From positions 1-64,000 of the forward strand of contig CAZWCE010000002.1 of the NCBI GenBank assembly GCA_964632505.1: a stretch of DNA of 64,000 bases. Reading direction: 5' to 3'. The notes beneath the pieces were generated by a model. That model had not been told where the DNA came from, made no database searches, and saw only the letters and a list, made by a program, of their open reading frames with translations. The position numbers and the translations under genes were made by a program. Below, in pieces: positions 36,418 through 45,993 of the stretch. How positions within the stretch are numbered: the stretch's first letter is position 1; the number at the start of each line of letters is the position of its first letter. The stretch comes from CAZWCE01 sp964632505 (lineage in GTDB: Bacteria > Planctomycetota > Planctomycetia > Pirellulales > Thermoguttaceae).

Positions 36418-36713
36418 CGTCGATCTTTCATGCCAAAGTTGAGCTGGAAGTAGACCATTCTTCGAGGAAGGCATTCATCTGGGAGTGGTGGAAATGCGAT
36501 CTTTCCTTGCCGGTTTTATCGGCACAATCCGCCTCATCGTTCACCCCGTTTCGAACGTCTCTTGGGACAATTCCCGATCACCAGGAGAATGCCCCGGCCT
36601 GAACAGATAAAAAATTCTCGAAAGACCGGCTTGATGCCCGTTGACGATTGAGAACGATGCGTATAGGATGAAATTAGAGTTTGACCACCAAAACTTTTCA
36701 GGGCCGACTTCGA

Positions 36714-37148
36714 ATGCCACTCCCAAAAGAGCCGACAACATCCGATCCTTCGTTATCGACGCAAACGGTTCCTCTGTCTTCGGTGATGGAAGATTACCTT
36801 GAGGCGATTTATCATTTGCAGCAGGAGCACCGGGAAGCCCGCTCGTGCCAGATCGCCGAGCGGATGGGCGTTCATAAGTCCACTGTTTCGACGGCTTTAC
36901 GCCATCTCGGCGAGTTGGAGCTTGTCCACTACCGGCCGTATCAAGCGGTGACGCTGACCCGACAGGGGCGCCGGAAGGCGGAATCGGTGGTCTGCCGTCA
37001 CCGAGTGATCTGTCAATTCTTGCAAGAGGTGCTGGGGGTGGAAGAGAAGGAAGCCGAAGAGAACGCCTGTCGCATGGAACACGCCTTCAGCCCAGACGTC
37101 TTCGAACGTTTCGTCCGTTTTGTCGGAGAATACAAGAAACAGCCATGA
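36714..37148 (+). CDS. DtxR/MntR-family metal-dependent regulator
   Basis: A winged-helix regulator of about 144 residues: SSVMEDYLEAIYHLQQEHRE, the recognition helix in KSTVSTALRHLGELELV, the wing YQAVTLTRQGRRKAE and the metal-binding helix pair with CRHRVICQFLQEVLGV and NACRMEHAFS. There is no SH3-like C-terminal domain, so it belongs to the short (MntR-like) type. It overlaps feoA by four bases (ATGA at 37145), so it should control the feo genes in response to iron or manganese. A TTG at 36681 is an alternative start. Confidence 0.88.
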   Translation: MPLPKEPTTSDPSLSTQTVPLSSVMEDYLEAIYHLQQEHREARSCQIAERMGVHKSTVSTALRHLGELELVHYRPYQAVTLTRQGRRKAESVVCRHRVICQFLQEVLGVEEKEAEENACRMEHAFSPDVFERFVRFVGEYKKQP

Positions 37149-37459
37149 AATCACATCGCATCGCCAAATTGAGCCAGCTCCCGGCCGGTACCCGGGGAAC
37201 GATCGTCGCCTTGAACAGCGAAAACGAGCTGCAAGGCCGTCTGATGGGACTGGGCATGATGGTCGGATCGGAAATCCGCCTCCTTCGCGGTACGCGCATC
37301 GGGAAGACCGTCCTGGTGGCCGTCGGAGAAACACGACTCGCCGTGGGGGCCGATTTGGCCCGGCAAGTGCTGGTGGAACTGGAAATGGAAGAAGATACCG
37401 CCGAAGAATCATGTTCGGAGAAATGCTGGTCCTCCCATTTGCTTCGCGATGCCGTCTGA
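37145..37459 (+). CDS. feoA: FeoA ferrous iron transport protein
   Basis: A 104-residue SH3-like FeoA: LSQLPAGTRGTIVAL, RLMGLGMMVGSEIRLL and KTVLVAVGETRLAVGADLA are diagnostic. FeoA helps FeoB, probably as a regulator of its G domain. The C-terminal extension ends in CSEKCW..., a CxxxC pair not usual in FeoA. Its start overlaps the regulator's stop (ATGA); 55 bases separate it from feoB. Confidence 0.93.
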   Translation: MKSHRIAKLSQLPAGTRGTIVALNSENELQGRLMGLGMMVGSEIRLLRGTRIGKTVLVAVGETRLAVGADLARQVLVELEMEEDTAEESCSEKCWSSHLLRDAV

Positions 37460-37514
37460 CCCTCCCTCTCTCCCCTCCGCTCGACTCCTCTTTTCCGCTG
37501 CTTGAAGATCTCCC

Positions 37515-39662
37515 ATGGTCCACGAACACGATGATATCCTGATCGCTTTGGCCGGACAACCCAACAGCGGGAAATCGACCATCTTCGGAATGCTCACGGG
37601 CATGCGCCAACAAGTGGCGAACTTTCCCGGCGTGACGGTGGAAAAAAAGTCGGGCCATTACCACGAAGAAAAGAAGCGTTTCGAAATCGTCGATCTGCCG
37701 GGAACGTACAGCCTCACGTCGTTCAGTCAAGAAGAACGGGTCACCCGGGATTTCATTCTCCTGGAGCGTCCGGAAGTGCTCATCGTGGTGGTCGATGCCG
37801 CGAATCTGAGACGCCACCTTTTTCTGATTTTTCAGATGCTCGAACTGCAGGTACCGATGATTCTGTGCCTGAACATGATCGACATTGCGAAGCGACGCGG
37901 CATGGAGATCGACATCGAGGGGCTTTCGCGAAGCCTGGGGATTCCCGTCGTGCCCACCGTCGGGTCGAAGCGCCGAGGTGCCGACGATCTTCGCCGCGCG
38001 GTCCGCCAATTGGTCGGCAAAGAAGGGCATCAGCCGGTGGATCGTGCATTCCAATATCCCCCGGCGTTCGAGCAAATCCTCACTTCACTGGAGAACCGGC
38101 TTTCGAAAAAGGTACATCTGGCGATGGACTTTTCGCCTCGGTGGCTGGCGGTGAAACTGCTCGAGGGCGACAGGGAAGCGCGCCGAATCGTGCAGCATCA
38201 CACCCACGACGCTTCGTGGTCCGAGCTGCTCGGGGAAGTGGAAGATGCAGCCCGTCGGTACGAAAAAGAGCATCTCGAAACACCGCAAAAGGCGATCGCC
38301 AGTGCCCGATTCCGGCGAGCCGAGGAGTTGGAACGCCTCCATGTGCGTCGCGTCCGAAAAGTGTCGGAACGATGGACCGATAAGATCGACGTCTTCACCT
38401 GCCACCGCGTCCTCGGTCCCATCATCATGTCGCTCTGCCTCCTTCTGGTGTTTGAAGTGACGTTCAAAATCTCCGACGGCTGGAAGTGGCTTCCCATCCC
38501 GGCCGTCGGTTGGGCCACTCCCGTGGAAGCCTTGAAGATCTTTTTCGAGAGCTGGCTACCCGCTCGTCTGGACCAATTATTGCAACTGGAACCGGGGGCG
38601 CTGCGGTCCTTTCTCCACGATGGCGTTTTGGCGGGGATCGGGGGGGTGCTTTCGTACGTTCCGCTGATTTTCGTGATGTTCGTGCTGTTGGCGTTTCTCG
38701 AGGACAGCGGCTACATCGCGAGGGTGGCGATCGTTTCCGATCGCTGGATGCGTCGCTTCGGACTGCAAGGTCAGAGCATTCTGCCGATGATCATCGGAGG
38801 AGGCATCGCCGGAGGATGCGCGATCCCCGGCATCCTCGCGACCCGAACGATGCGGGATCCAAAGGAACGCCTTTTGACCATGCTCGTGATTCCGATGATG
38901 AATTGCGGCGCGAAAATTCCCGTTTATGGTCTGCTCATCGGCGCTTTCTTCACCGCCTACCAGGGGATGGTCATGGTTGGTTTGATCATTCTTTCCTGGG
39001 TCATGGCGCTGTTCGCCGCGTGGTTATTGAGTAAGACGATCGTCCACGGCGAATCGCTGCCGCTGGTGTTGGAACTGCCTCCCTGGCAGATGCCGACGAG
39101 CCGTTCGATCCTCTCCAGCGCGGGCGGTCGGAGCTGGGAGTACATCAAAAAGGCGGGGACCATCATTCTTTTGATCAACATTATCCTCTGGTCGATGATG
39201 TACTTTCCTCGCTTACCGGCGGAAAAGTCCGTAGAACAATCCAATCCCCTGGAATATTCCATCGCGGGGCGGATCGGCAAGGCGATCGAGCCGGTCAGCC
39301 GCCTGGCCGGTTTCGATTGGCGAGACAACGTCGCCTTGTTGGGGGGATTCGCCGCCAAGGAAGTGATCGTCAGTTCGCTCTCGACAGCTTACAGCATGGA
39401 AGAAAGACAGGGAGAGGAAGGGGAGGAGTCGTCCCGGAAAATCGCCGGCCGATTGCAAAAGGAGCCCGGTTGGTCGCAGGTGAAGGCGCTGGCGCTGATG
39501 ATCTTCGTGATGCTCTACGCCCCCTGCACCGGCGCCTGCGTGACGATATGGCGCGAAAGCGGCACTTGGCGTTGGATGATCGTGGTGATCCTCTTCAGCA
39601 CCGCCTTGGCGTTTATCATGGCCGTCTCGATCTATCAACTGGGGACACTGTGGTTCGGCTAG
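37515..39662 (+). CDS. feoB: FeoB ferrous iron transporter
   Basis: A 715-residue Fe2+ transporter. The cytoplasmic G domain (1-170) has G1 GQPNSGKST (14-22), switch NFPGVTVEK, G3 DLPGTYSL and G4 NMID. A helical linker follows. The membrane part has two Gate motifs with the Cys-containing segments (GGCAIPGILATRT and a later FAAKEVIVSSLSTAYS) and the MNCGAKIPVY and YAPCTGACV stretches. It ends with a helix at about 690-712. Length is close to the usual 700-770. Third gene of dtxR-type regulator/feoA/feoB. Confidence 0.96.
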   Translation: MVHEHDDILIALAGQPNSGKSTIFGMLTGMRQQVANFPGVTVEKKSGHYHEEKKRFEIVDLPGTYSLTSFSQEERVTRDFILLERPEVLIVVVDAANLRRHLFLIFQMLELQVPMILCLNMIDIAKRRGMEIDIEGLSRSLGIPVVPTVGSKRRGADDLRRAVRQLVGKEGHQPVDRAFQYPPAFEQILTSLENRLSKKVHLAMDFSPRWLAVKLLEGDREARRIVQHHTHDASWSELLGEVEDAARRYEKEHLETPQKAIASARFRRAEELERLHVRRVRKVSERWTDKIDVFTCHRVLGPIIMSLCLLLVFEVTFKISDGWKWLPIPAVGWATPVEALKIFFESWLPARLDQLLQLEPGALRSFLHDGVLAGIGGVLSYVPLIFVMFVLLAFLEDSGYIARVAIVSDRWMRRFGLQGQSILPMIIGGGIAGGCAIPGILATRTMRDPKERLLTMLVIPMMNCGAKIPVYGLLIGAFFTAYQGMVMVGLIILSWVMALFAAWLLSKTIVHGESLPLVLELPPWQMPTSRSILSSAGGRSWEYIKKAGTIILLINIILWSMMYFPRLPAEKSVEQSNPLEYSIAGRIGKAIEPVSRLAGFDWRDNVALLGGFAAKEVIVSSLSTAYSMEERQGEEGEESSRKIAGRLQKEPGWSQVKALALMIFVMLYAPCTGACVTIWRESGTWRWMIVVILFSTALAFIMAVSIYQLGTLWFG

Positions 39663-39728
39663 CCTTTCGAAGAGGGACCTTTCGAATCGGTCGGAAAAGC
39701 CCCTTTTTTGACCACCGGCAAGGAGGGG

Positions 39729-40424
39729 TCAAATCGATTTCAATCCCCTCTGCTGACGTTGCACGCGACGAATCTCGTCGATCGAGTCGAACACCTTCCG
39801 CGGTTCTTCCAATCCATTGATGACGAGATTCGGATGCGAATCGTCGGAGCTTTCCAGAACGATCGTCGCCACGCCGCCGTTGATGTACCGGTCCCAGAGT
39901 GTCTGCTCCATTTTCATGTCGCTGATGTCGATCACCTCGATCACGTCGGTCGTCCGGCGGATGAGCCCCTTCTCATGGAAAAAACGATGGGTCGTCAGCT
40001 TGTATCGGATCGTCCAGGTCCGATAAAAATAGATGATTCCGAAATGGATCCACAAAAGCACCGGAATGCCGAGCATGACGGCCCACATGGGCGTCGAGTA
40101 ACGTTCCGGCAACATGTCGTTGACCGAAAAATAGATTCCCAAGGCGATGAATGCGAGTGTCACCAGGGCGATAGTGATCATGCGCATGCGCATGGCTTTG
40201 CCGGAATAGGAACCTTCGGTCCAGGGAACGTCCAGAACAGAAGCATCCTTTTCGGGACCTTCAACATCGATTTTTCCTGCCATCTCTTTCAGCCTTTCGC
40301 TCATGGTGGGTTGGGATTCTTCGTCCGAGGACGGCGGATCCTCGGGGGATTCGACCGGATGCCCGCAATTGGGGCAATCTTCGAGTTTCGTGTCAAATTC
40401 TCGATCACATTGTGGACATCTCAT
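39729..40424 (-). CDS. PH-domain membrane protein with N-terminal zinc ribbon
   Basis: A 231-residue protein. A CxxC-CxxC zinc ribbon (CPQCDREF...CPNCGHP, residues 3-22), an acidic/proline linker and two membrane helices (about 81-102 and 114-131) are followed by a bacterial PH-like domain (YKLTTHRFFHEKGLIRRTTD, then IDISDMKMEQTLWDR). This resembles the YdbS/bPH2 group; function is unknown, probably membrane-associated. It converges with feoB (66 bases between). The start ATG at 40424 has the zinc-ribbon Cys at residue 3. Confidence 0.82.
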   Translation of the reverse strand: MRCPQCDREFDTKLEDCPNCGHPVESPEDPPSSDEESQPTMSERLKEMAGKIDVEGPEKDASVLDVPWTEGSYSGKAMRMRMITIALVTLAFIALGIYFSVNDMLPERYSTPMWAVMLGIPVLLWIHFGIIYFYRTWTIRYKLTTHRFFHEKGLIRRTTDVIEVIDISDMKMEQTLWDRYINGGVATIVLESSDDSHPNLVINGLEEPRKVFDSIDEIRRVQRQQRGLKSI

Positions 40425-41169
40425 CGGCGATTTCTCCTATGCATATCGGTTTATCGAGATACCGAACCGTCTTCTCTTCCTCGGGCGGTCCGGCTGATCG
40501 CGGCTTCACGAGGGAAACCGCGAGCAACTTCGAACGTATTCGACCGCCTTGCCCAAATATTGGAACGGCGAAGACTTTGAATGCGGCGTGGGCCCCCTTG
40601 GGAGAAGTTTCTCCATGAATGAACGAGAACCGCGATCATCGATGGGAGATGAAAACCAGTATATCGATCCCTTGCGGGAAAGTAAATCATTAGTTCTTTT
40701 TCGTTTTTTTTCTTTTCGCCGGGGCGTCTCCGAGACCGGTTCCACGCCGGCGGGGTGCGGCTTTGCGTCGCATCTACGGAAGATCGAAGGCGGCATTCGG
40801 AAACATCCTCGGAAAGGAGATGGCTCGCTGAATTCCTCCAAGCCAAAGAGGGAAAAATGACGCCGCATCCTATTTCTTTTCGTATTTCAAATGATTATAC
40901 TAGAAGGAAGCGTGTTTTCCTCTGTTCCGACAATATTGAAGAACGCCCACAAGGTTCCCGCCTCGCGACTTCCCTTTCCCGTGCTCTGCGGATTGCAATA
41001 ATTAATGGAGAGCGATCAGAATAGCAACGAGCCCCGACCTTGAAAATCTTCATCGGAAGATTCGAAACGAATCAAGACAAGCATTTGCCCGGAAGTTGAC
41101 TTGCCGGGGGAAGCGCTGAGACGCCGATGGCTCCACTCCCGATTTTTCAGGGGGAAGAAAAGGAGATCA
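40425..41169. other. Intergenic region upstream of the redox operon
   Basis: 745 bases with no supported gene; the open frames in it are basic, low-complexity shadows. It must hold the promoter of the seven-gene operon that starts at 41170 and that of the PH-domain gene. A TATACT hexamer at 40896-40901 within TGATTATACTAGAAGG is the best -10 candidate, about 270 bases upstream, which would leave a long leader. Confidence 0.5.
40896..40901 (+). promoter_or_regulatory. Candidate -10 box (TATACT) upstream of the redox operon
   Basis: TATACT in AT-rich sequence. The -35 position holds only TTTCTT. A similar TATACTAGAA string occurs before the O-antigen-ligase-like gene at 12585, so this may be a favoured promoter form. 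Confidence 0.3.
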
Positions 41170-42594
41170 ATGGATATTCGAAAGTGGATGCTGCCCTTTT
41201 TGATTCTGGCAACGATTCTGTTCGTCGGCTTCACGACGTTCTGCGCGGCCTCTCTGGTCGTTTTGAATCACCTTCCACCGGGCATCGAACTGGAGCAGCG
41301 AGTCCCCGATCCTTCCCAAGGCCCCGAAGCCATCTATACCCCCATCGATCCTGTTTTGACCGAGGGACCGGGAACTCCTTCGAAAACGATCACCGGTTCG
41401 TGGGCCCGTTTCCGTGGAAGTGATTTCGACGGCATCCGCAACGACGCCGTCACGTTGGCCGAGACATGGCCCGACCAGGGGCCACCGGTTCAGTGGTCAC
41501 AGGATTTGGGGGAAGGATACGCCGGTGCCGCCATCCGGCACGGCTGCGCATATGTGCTCGATTACGACCAGGAAAAAAAGCGGGATACCTTGCGATGCCT
41601 CTCGATGGACGACGGCCGCGAAGTCTGGAATCTCTCCTATGAGGTCGTCATCAAGCGGTTCCACGGCATGTCGCGGACCATCCCGGCGGTGACCGAACAG
41701 TATTGCCTCACGCTGGGCCCGAAATGTCATGTGATGTGTGCCGATGCGGTCACCGGCCGATTGCACTGGTCACTCGATCTGGTTCACACCTATGGAACGG
41801 AAGTGCCGCAATGGTACGCCGGGCAATGTCCCCTCCTCGACGAGCTCGACGGCCGCGAGGTGGCCGTTTTGGCCCCGGCCGGGCCGGAAGCGTTGATGGT
41901 GGCCCTCGATTGTGAAACGGGAGAAGAAGTCTGGCGAACGCCCAATCCGTTTTTCTGGAAAATGACCCACTCCTCCATCATGCCGATGGATCTTGACGGC
42001 CGCCCCACCTATGTCTATTGCGGCAAAGGAGGGGTGGTCGGGGTCGACGCGGCCACCGGCGAGATCCTCTGGTCCTCGGAAGACTGGAAGATCAGTATCG
42101 CCACGAGTCCTTCGCCGTTGGTACTGCCCGAGAACCGAATCTTCTTCTGCGGCAGCTACAATTCAGGCGCTTTGATGATGCAAATTCAGGGATCCGCGGG
42201 CGATTATTCCGCGAAAACGCTTTATGAGCTGGAACCGTCCCAGTTCGGTTCCACCCAACAGACCCCCATATTTTACGACCATCATATTTTCGGAATCCGT
42301 GAGCGCGACAAGCAGTTCGTCTGTCTCGATCTGGAAGGCAATGAGGTCTGGTCGAGCGGTACGCAACAGCGTTTCGGGAGCGGTCCTTACCTGATCGCCG
42401 ACGGAAAGATTTACATTCTCGACGACTTTGCGACCTTGACCATGGCCGAAGCCACCGTCGAAGGATACCGTCCTCTCGATCAGGCGACGATGCTCGAAGG
42501 ACACGATGCCTGGGCTCCGATGGCACTCGTGCAAGGGAGATTGATCTTGCGCGACCTGACGACCATGCTCTGCGTCGACCTTCGTCCGCGGTGA
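41170..42594 (+). CDS. Membrane-anchored PQQ-like beta-propeller protein
   Basis: A 474-residue protein with one N-terminal membrane segment (about 6-30), then a PQQ/BamB-like propeller outside the cytoplasm: WARFRGSDFDGIRNDAV, and blade motifs such as DALTGRL-type turns (ADAVTGRLHWSLDL, DCETGEEVWRT, DAATGEILWSS). This propeller class occurs both as scaffold and as quinoprotein; no PQQ-binding cysteine pair or metal ligands could be assigned. AGGAG at 41161-41165 sets the ATG at 41170. First gene of a seven-gene operon of redox proteins, so it may dock or stabilise extracytoplasmic partners. Confidence 0.82.
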   Translation: MDIRKWMLPFLILATILFVGFTTFCAASLVVLNHLPPGIELEQRVPDPSQGPEAIYTPIDPVLTEGPGTPSKTITGSWARFRGSDFDGIRNDAVTLAETWPDQGPPVQWSQDLGEGYAGAAIRHGCAYVLDYDQEKKRDTLRCLSMDDGREVWNLSYEVVIKRFHGMSRTIPAVTEQYCLTLGPKCHVMCADAVTGRLHWSLDLVHTYGTEVPQWYAGQCPLLDELDGREVAVLAPAGPEALMVALDCETGEEVWRTPNPFFWKMTHSSIMPMDLDGRPTYVYCGKGGVVGVDAATGEILWSSEDWKISIATSPSPLVLPENRIFFCGSYNSGALMMQIQGSAGDYSAKTLYELEPSQFGSTQQTPIFYDHHIFGIRERDKQFVCLDLEGNEVWSSGTQQRFGSGPYLIADGKIYILDDFATLTMAEATVEGYRPLDQATMLEGHDAWAPMALVQGRLILRDLTTMLCVDLRPR

Positions 42595-42660
42595 TGGTTC
42601 AACAGCAATGTTCTTGGTCAGAAAAAAAACCAAAATGGAATTGAGGATACAACGGATAAG

Positions 42661-43863
42661 ATGAACAAGCATTCTAATGACCAAATCACCGAGACGGTCC
42701 GCCGGAGTCGGAATGCGTCGCTCAAGGAGCAGAACCAAAAGGGAGAGGGCGAAGTGCCGCATTCCCCCCAATACCTCAAGTTGACGGCGATTTGGGTCGG
42801 CGGAACGTTCGCCCTGGCAGCGCTGATCGGCATCGTGGTGATCCTCCTGCTTCCACCTCCCAAAACCCCATTGCCGGGTCCACGTGTTTATGAGGGCGCC
42901 AACTTTTCCTTTGACCAATCGCTGATCAATCACCGTGAGGTGGAGCAGGTTCCGGTTTCGCTCATGCGCCCCATGGATTTGTTTCTCGATGACCAAGACA
43001 ACGTCTACCTCGCCGGAGACCAAGAGATTCAAATCCTCTCTCCAGGTGGTGAACTTCAGAAGACCATCTCCCTCGACGCCGTCCCACATGCACTGGCCTT
43101 GAATTTCGATCATGACACGTTTGGAAACAATCTCTTCGTTTGTACGGAACATGAAGTCGTCAAGATTTCGCTGGACACCGAGGAACAAGAAGAATGGGCC
43201 TATTTCGGCAATTTGGCCTACTTGACCGACATCGCCCTGAGCGAGCTCGGTTACGTTTTCGTGGCCGACGCGGGCAACAAAGTCGTTCACCGGCTCGACA
43301 CAAGCGGTCGTATCGTGGGTAAGATCGGAGAGCGCGGGGCCGACGAGATGTTTTCCGGTTTCAGTATTCCCAGCCCGTTCTTTCCCATGGAAATCACCTC
43401 CGACGGTCTTTTGCGGATCTGCAATCCGGCGAAACACCAGATTGAAGCGTTCACCCAGGACGGCATCTATGAACCGCCTCTCGCCTGGGGGGAAGCTTCA
43501 TTCGAGATCGAAGGGTTTTGTGCGTGTTGCAATCCGTCTGATTTCGCGATTCTTTCCGACGGCCGGTTCGTCACCGCGGAGAAAAAAATCCCGCGCGTGA
43601 AAATCTACGACCAACAAGGCAACTTCCAGTCGGTCGTCGCCGGGGAGGAACGGCTCGAGATCATGCCAAGCGGAGAGGAATTTGAGAATCGCGAGCTTTC
43701 TCCCCTTGCCAACGAAATCCACTCCTGCCGTGTGGAAGTGGATTCCCGCGACCGGATCTGCGTGCTCGACCCGGTGGTGCGCATGATCCGCTACTTCGAG
43801 CCGATGGAAGAACCCCAAGAGGACGCTTCCCTCGCGACGAACGTCGAAAAGGCGACTCCCTGA
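42661..43863 (+). CDS. Membrane-anchored NHL-type beta-propeller protein
   Basis: A 400-residue protein with a cytoplasmic N-terminus (about 1-40) and one membrane helix (about 42-65), then a six-bladed NHL/SMP30-like propeller: MRPMDLFLDDQDNVYLAGDQ, LGYVFVADAGNKVVHRLD and so on. One blade carries a Cys triplet (EGFCACCNPSDFAILSDG), a possible metal or disulfide site. Second gene of the operon, 66 bases after the first propeller and 64 before the ferredoxin gene. Confidence 0.78.
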   Translation: MNKHSNDQITETVRRSRNASLKEQNQKGEGEVPHSPQYLKLTAIWVGGTFALAALIGIVVILLLPPPKTPLPGPRVYEGANFSFDQSLINHREVEQVPVSLMRPMDLFLDDQDNVYLAGDQEIQILSPGGELQKTISLDAVPHALALNFDHDTFGNNLFVCTEHEVVKISLDTEEQEEWAYFGNLAYLTDIALSELGYVFVADAGNKVVHRLDTSGRIVGKIGERGADEMFSGFSIPSPFFPMEITSDGLLRICNPAKHQIEAFTQDGIYEPPLAWGEASFEIEGFCACCNPSDFAILSDGRFVTAEKKIPRVKIYDQQGNFQSVVAGEERLEIMPSGEEFENRELSPLANEIHSCRVEVDSRDRICVLDPVVRMIRYFEPMEEPQEDASLATNVEKATP

Positions 43864-43927
43864 AGCGTGACACGGCGTTCCAACGTGGTGATAGGAATAG
43901 AACCCCGAACCTCCAAAGAGTTCCCAA

Positions 43928-44566
43928 ATGACGACTCCGAATACGAATCAACGATCCTCCCTCGATCGACGTTCCTTCCTGAAAAACGGCGGCCGCCTGG
44001 TCGGCCTGATCGGGCTCGGTGGCGTGACCACCTCGCTATTGGCTCACAACCGAGCGCAAAAGGATAGCTGGGTTTGGCAGATCGACCCCAACAAGTGCAT
44101 CAACTGCGGCAAGTGCGAAGATCACTGCATCTTGAATATCTCCGCCGTGAAGTGCATGCACAATCACCATATGTGCGGTTATTGCGAATTGTGCACCGGG
44201 TATTTTATCCCGAATCCTTCGGAACTCGACAGCGGCGCAGAGAACCAGCTTTGCCCCACCGCGGCAATCACCCGAACATTCATCGAAGAACCGTACTACG
44301 AATACTCCATCGACCGCGATCTCTGCATCGGTTGCGGCAAGTGTTCCGAGGGATGCAACAATTTTGGGAACGGGTCGCTTTTCCTGCAGATCGACCACAG
44401 CCGTTGCGAGCATTGCAATCGCTGTGCGATCGCCGATATCTGTCCTTCCGAGGCCCTCGTCAAGGTTCCCGCGGAAAAGCCCTACCTGGCCAAGGGAGCG
44501 GATCTCATCAAGAACCAAGACAAACTGGCCAATGCCCCCGACAAAAAAAACCCGCCGTCTCATTGA
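43928..44566 (+). CDS. Tat-exported polyferredoxin
   Basis: A 212-residue protein. A twin-arginine signal (DRRSFLKNGG then a hydrophobic segment ending LLAHN) directs the folded protein to the periplasm. The mature part has four ferredoxin-type clusters of cysteines: CINCGKCEDHC, CGYCELCTGY, CIGCGKCSEGC and CEHCNRCAIADIC, plus LCPT and ICPS partners, enough for about four [4Fe-4S] clusters. It is similar to NrfC/NapG-like electron carriers. It lies between the propellers and the membrane Fe-S protein, and so may carry electrons on the outer side of the membrane. Confidence 0.9.
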   Translation: MTTPNTNQRSSLDRRSFLKNGGRLVGLIGLGGVTTSLLAHNRAQKDSWVWQIDPNKCINCGKCEDHCILNISAVKCMHNHHMCGYCELCTGYFIPNPSELDSGAENQLCPTAAITRTFIEEPYYEYSIDRDLCIGCGKCSEGCNNFGNGSLFLQIDHSRCEHCNRCAIADICPSEALVKVPAEKPYLAKGADLIKNQDKLANAPDKKNPPSH

Positions 44567-44606
44567 GTTCCCCGCCCGCCATCTTCTGAAATGAAAATCG
44601 ACCACG

Positions 44607-45986
44607 ATGATTCCCTTTTGCTCCAGCCGGTTCCCCCTTTTGGTCGTCGCCCTTCTTTGGGGGGGCGGCGTTCTGGCTTGCTCTCTCCCATCACCTGCCC
44701 AAGCCGAACAACGATTTCCGCCGCCCGAATTCACCGATCACCAGCTCCCGGAAACGGAACTACCCAGCCCGACGCAGAAGATCACCGTCTCGGAGTGGTG
44801 GACCTTCGTCCTGGTCGCCGTCGCGTTGATCGCTTCGACCCTCCTGTCGATTCGCTTCCGCTTCCGACCCGGCCTCTTCTTGCTGGCGGCGATATCGATG
44901 ATACTATTCGGTTTCTGGATGAAAGGGTGTCCCTGCGCCGTGGGGTCGACCCAGAACGTCGCCTTGGCCCTCTTCGACGGATCCTATCTGGTCCCGATGG
45001 CGATTTTGCTGCTGTTCATCGTGCCGCTGGCCGTGACACTCTTTTTCGGACGCACCTTCTGCGCTTCGGTCTGTCCGCTCGGTGCCATCCAGGAAATGGT
45101 GGCGGTCAAACCGATTCAGGTCCCGCGTTGGGTCGATCACTCCCTGGGAATGCTTCGCTACGTGTATCTCGGATTGGCCATCCTGTTGGTCGCCACGGGA
45201 ACGACGTTTCTAATTTGCAAATATGACCCCTTTATCGGTTTTTATCGTTTCTCCGGCAATGTTCCGGTGATCATCTTCGGGGTGGTGCTTTTGGGAGTGG
45301 GCGTCTTTGTCGGGCGTCCCTATTGCCGCTATTTGTGCCCCTACGGCGCCCTGCTCGGCCTCTGCGGGAAATTCGCCCACAAGCATGTCACCGTGACTCC
45401 CGGGGAATGCGTGAAATGTCGACTCTGCGAAGAGATCTGCCCCTACGGCGCCATCGAGAAACCGACCATCGATCCCACCCCCGAGGAACGCCGCACCGGA
45501 CCGAGGCGATTGGGCATCGTGCTGCTTTTGTCTCCCGGGATCGTCATCGGATTCCTCCTCCTCGGTTGGCTGCTCGCCCCCGCGCTCGCCCAATTTCATC
45601 CCGATGTACGACTCGCCGAAAAACTCTATCTCCACGAGCAGGGGCTCCTGGAGCAGGGGGGGCTCGACGACCAAATCAAAGCCTATCAGCAGACCGGCCT
45701 CTCGACGGAAAAACAGTACGAAACCGCCAAAATCGTTCAGAACCGCTTCGTCATCGGAACCATCTTTTTCGGCGGATGGGTGGGGCTGGTCTTCGCACTG
45801 AAAGCGATCCAAGTCACCCTACGGCGACGCCGCACCGAATACCGGGTCGATCCGGCCCGATGCCTTTCCTGCGGCCGCTGTTTCTGGTATTGTCCGAATC
45901 AGAAGGCCGAACGCGCCCTGCTGAAGATCGAGCAGCCGAAACACGAGCCGCGCGAAAACATGCAAGAAAGCCCATCCTCCCCTTAG
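44607..45986 (+). CDS. NapH/NosR-type membrane iron-sulfur protein
   Basis: A 459-residue inner-membrane protein with a signal-like start and about six hydrophobic segments. Two CxxxCP motifs (GRTFCASVCPLG and GRPYCRYLCPYG) are typical of NapH, NosR and CcoG relatives. A [4Fe-4S] site follows (CVKCRLCEEICPYGAIE), and after a helical hairpin comes a C-terminal partial site CLSCGRCFWYCPNQ. Such proteins pass electrons from quinol across the membrane. Downstream neighbours are diaphorase-type proteins and upstream is a Tat ferredoxin, so a role as transmembrane conduit is likely. The exact partner enzyme is unknown. Confidence 0.9.
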   Translation: MIPFCSSRFPLLVVALLWGGGVLACSLPSPAQAEQRFPPPEFTDHQLPETELPSPTQKITVSEWWTFVLVAVALIASTLLSIRFRFRPGLFLLAAISMILFGFWMKGCPCAVGSTQNVALALFDGSYLVPMAILLLFIVPLAVTLFFGRTFCASVCPLGAIQEMVAVKPIQVPRWVDHSLGMLRYVYLGLAILLVATGTTFLICKYDPFIGFYRFSGNVPVIIFGVVLLGVGVFVGRPYCRYLCPYGALLGLCGKFAHKHVTVTPGECVKCRLCEEICPYGAIEKPTIDPTPEERRTGPRRLGIVLLLSPGIVIGFLLLGWLLAPALAQFHPDVRLAEKLYLHEQGLLEQGGLDDQIKAYQQTGLSTEKQYETAKIVQNRFVIGTIFFGGWVGLVFALKAIQVTLRRRRTEYRVDPARCLSCGRCFWYCPNQKAERALLKIEQPKHEPRENMQESPSSP

Positions 45987-45993
45987 ATCAGCG

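Noticed and set aside
40451..40846. A minus-strand 131-codon frame in the gap before the redox operon
   Set aside because: Very Arg/Ser-rich without any motif, no ribosome site, and not followed by related genes.
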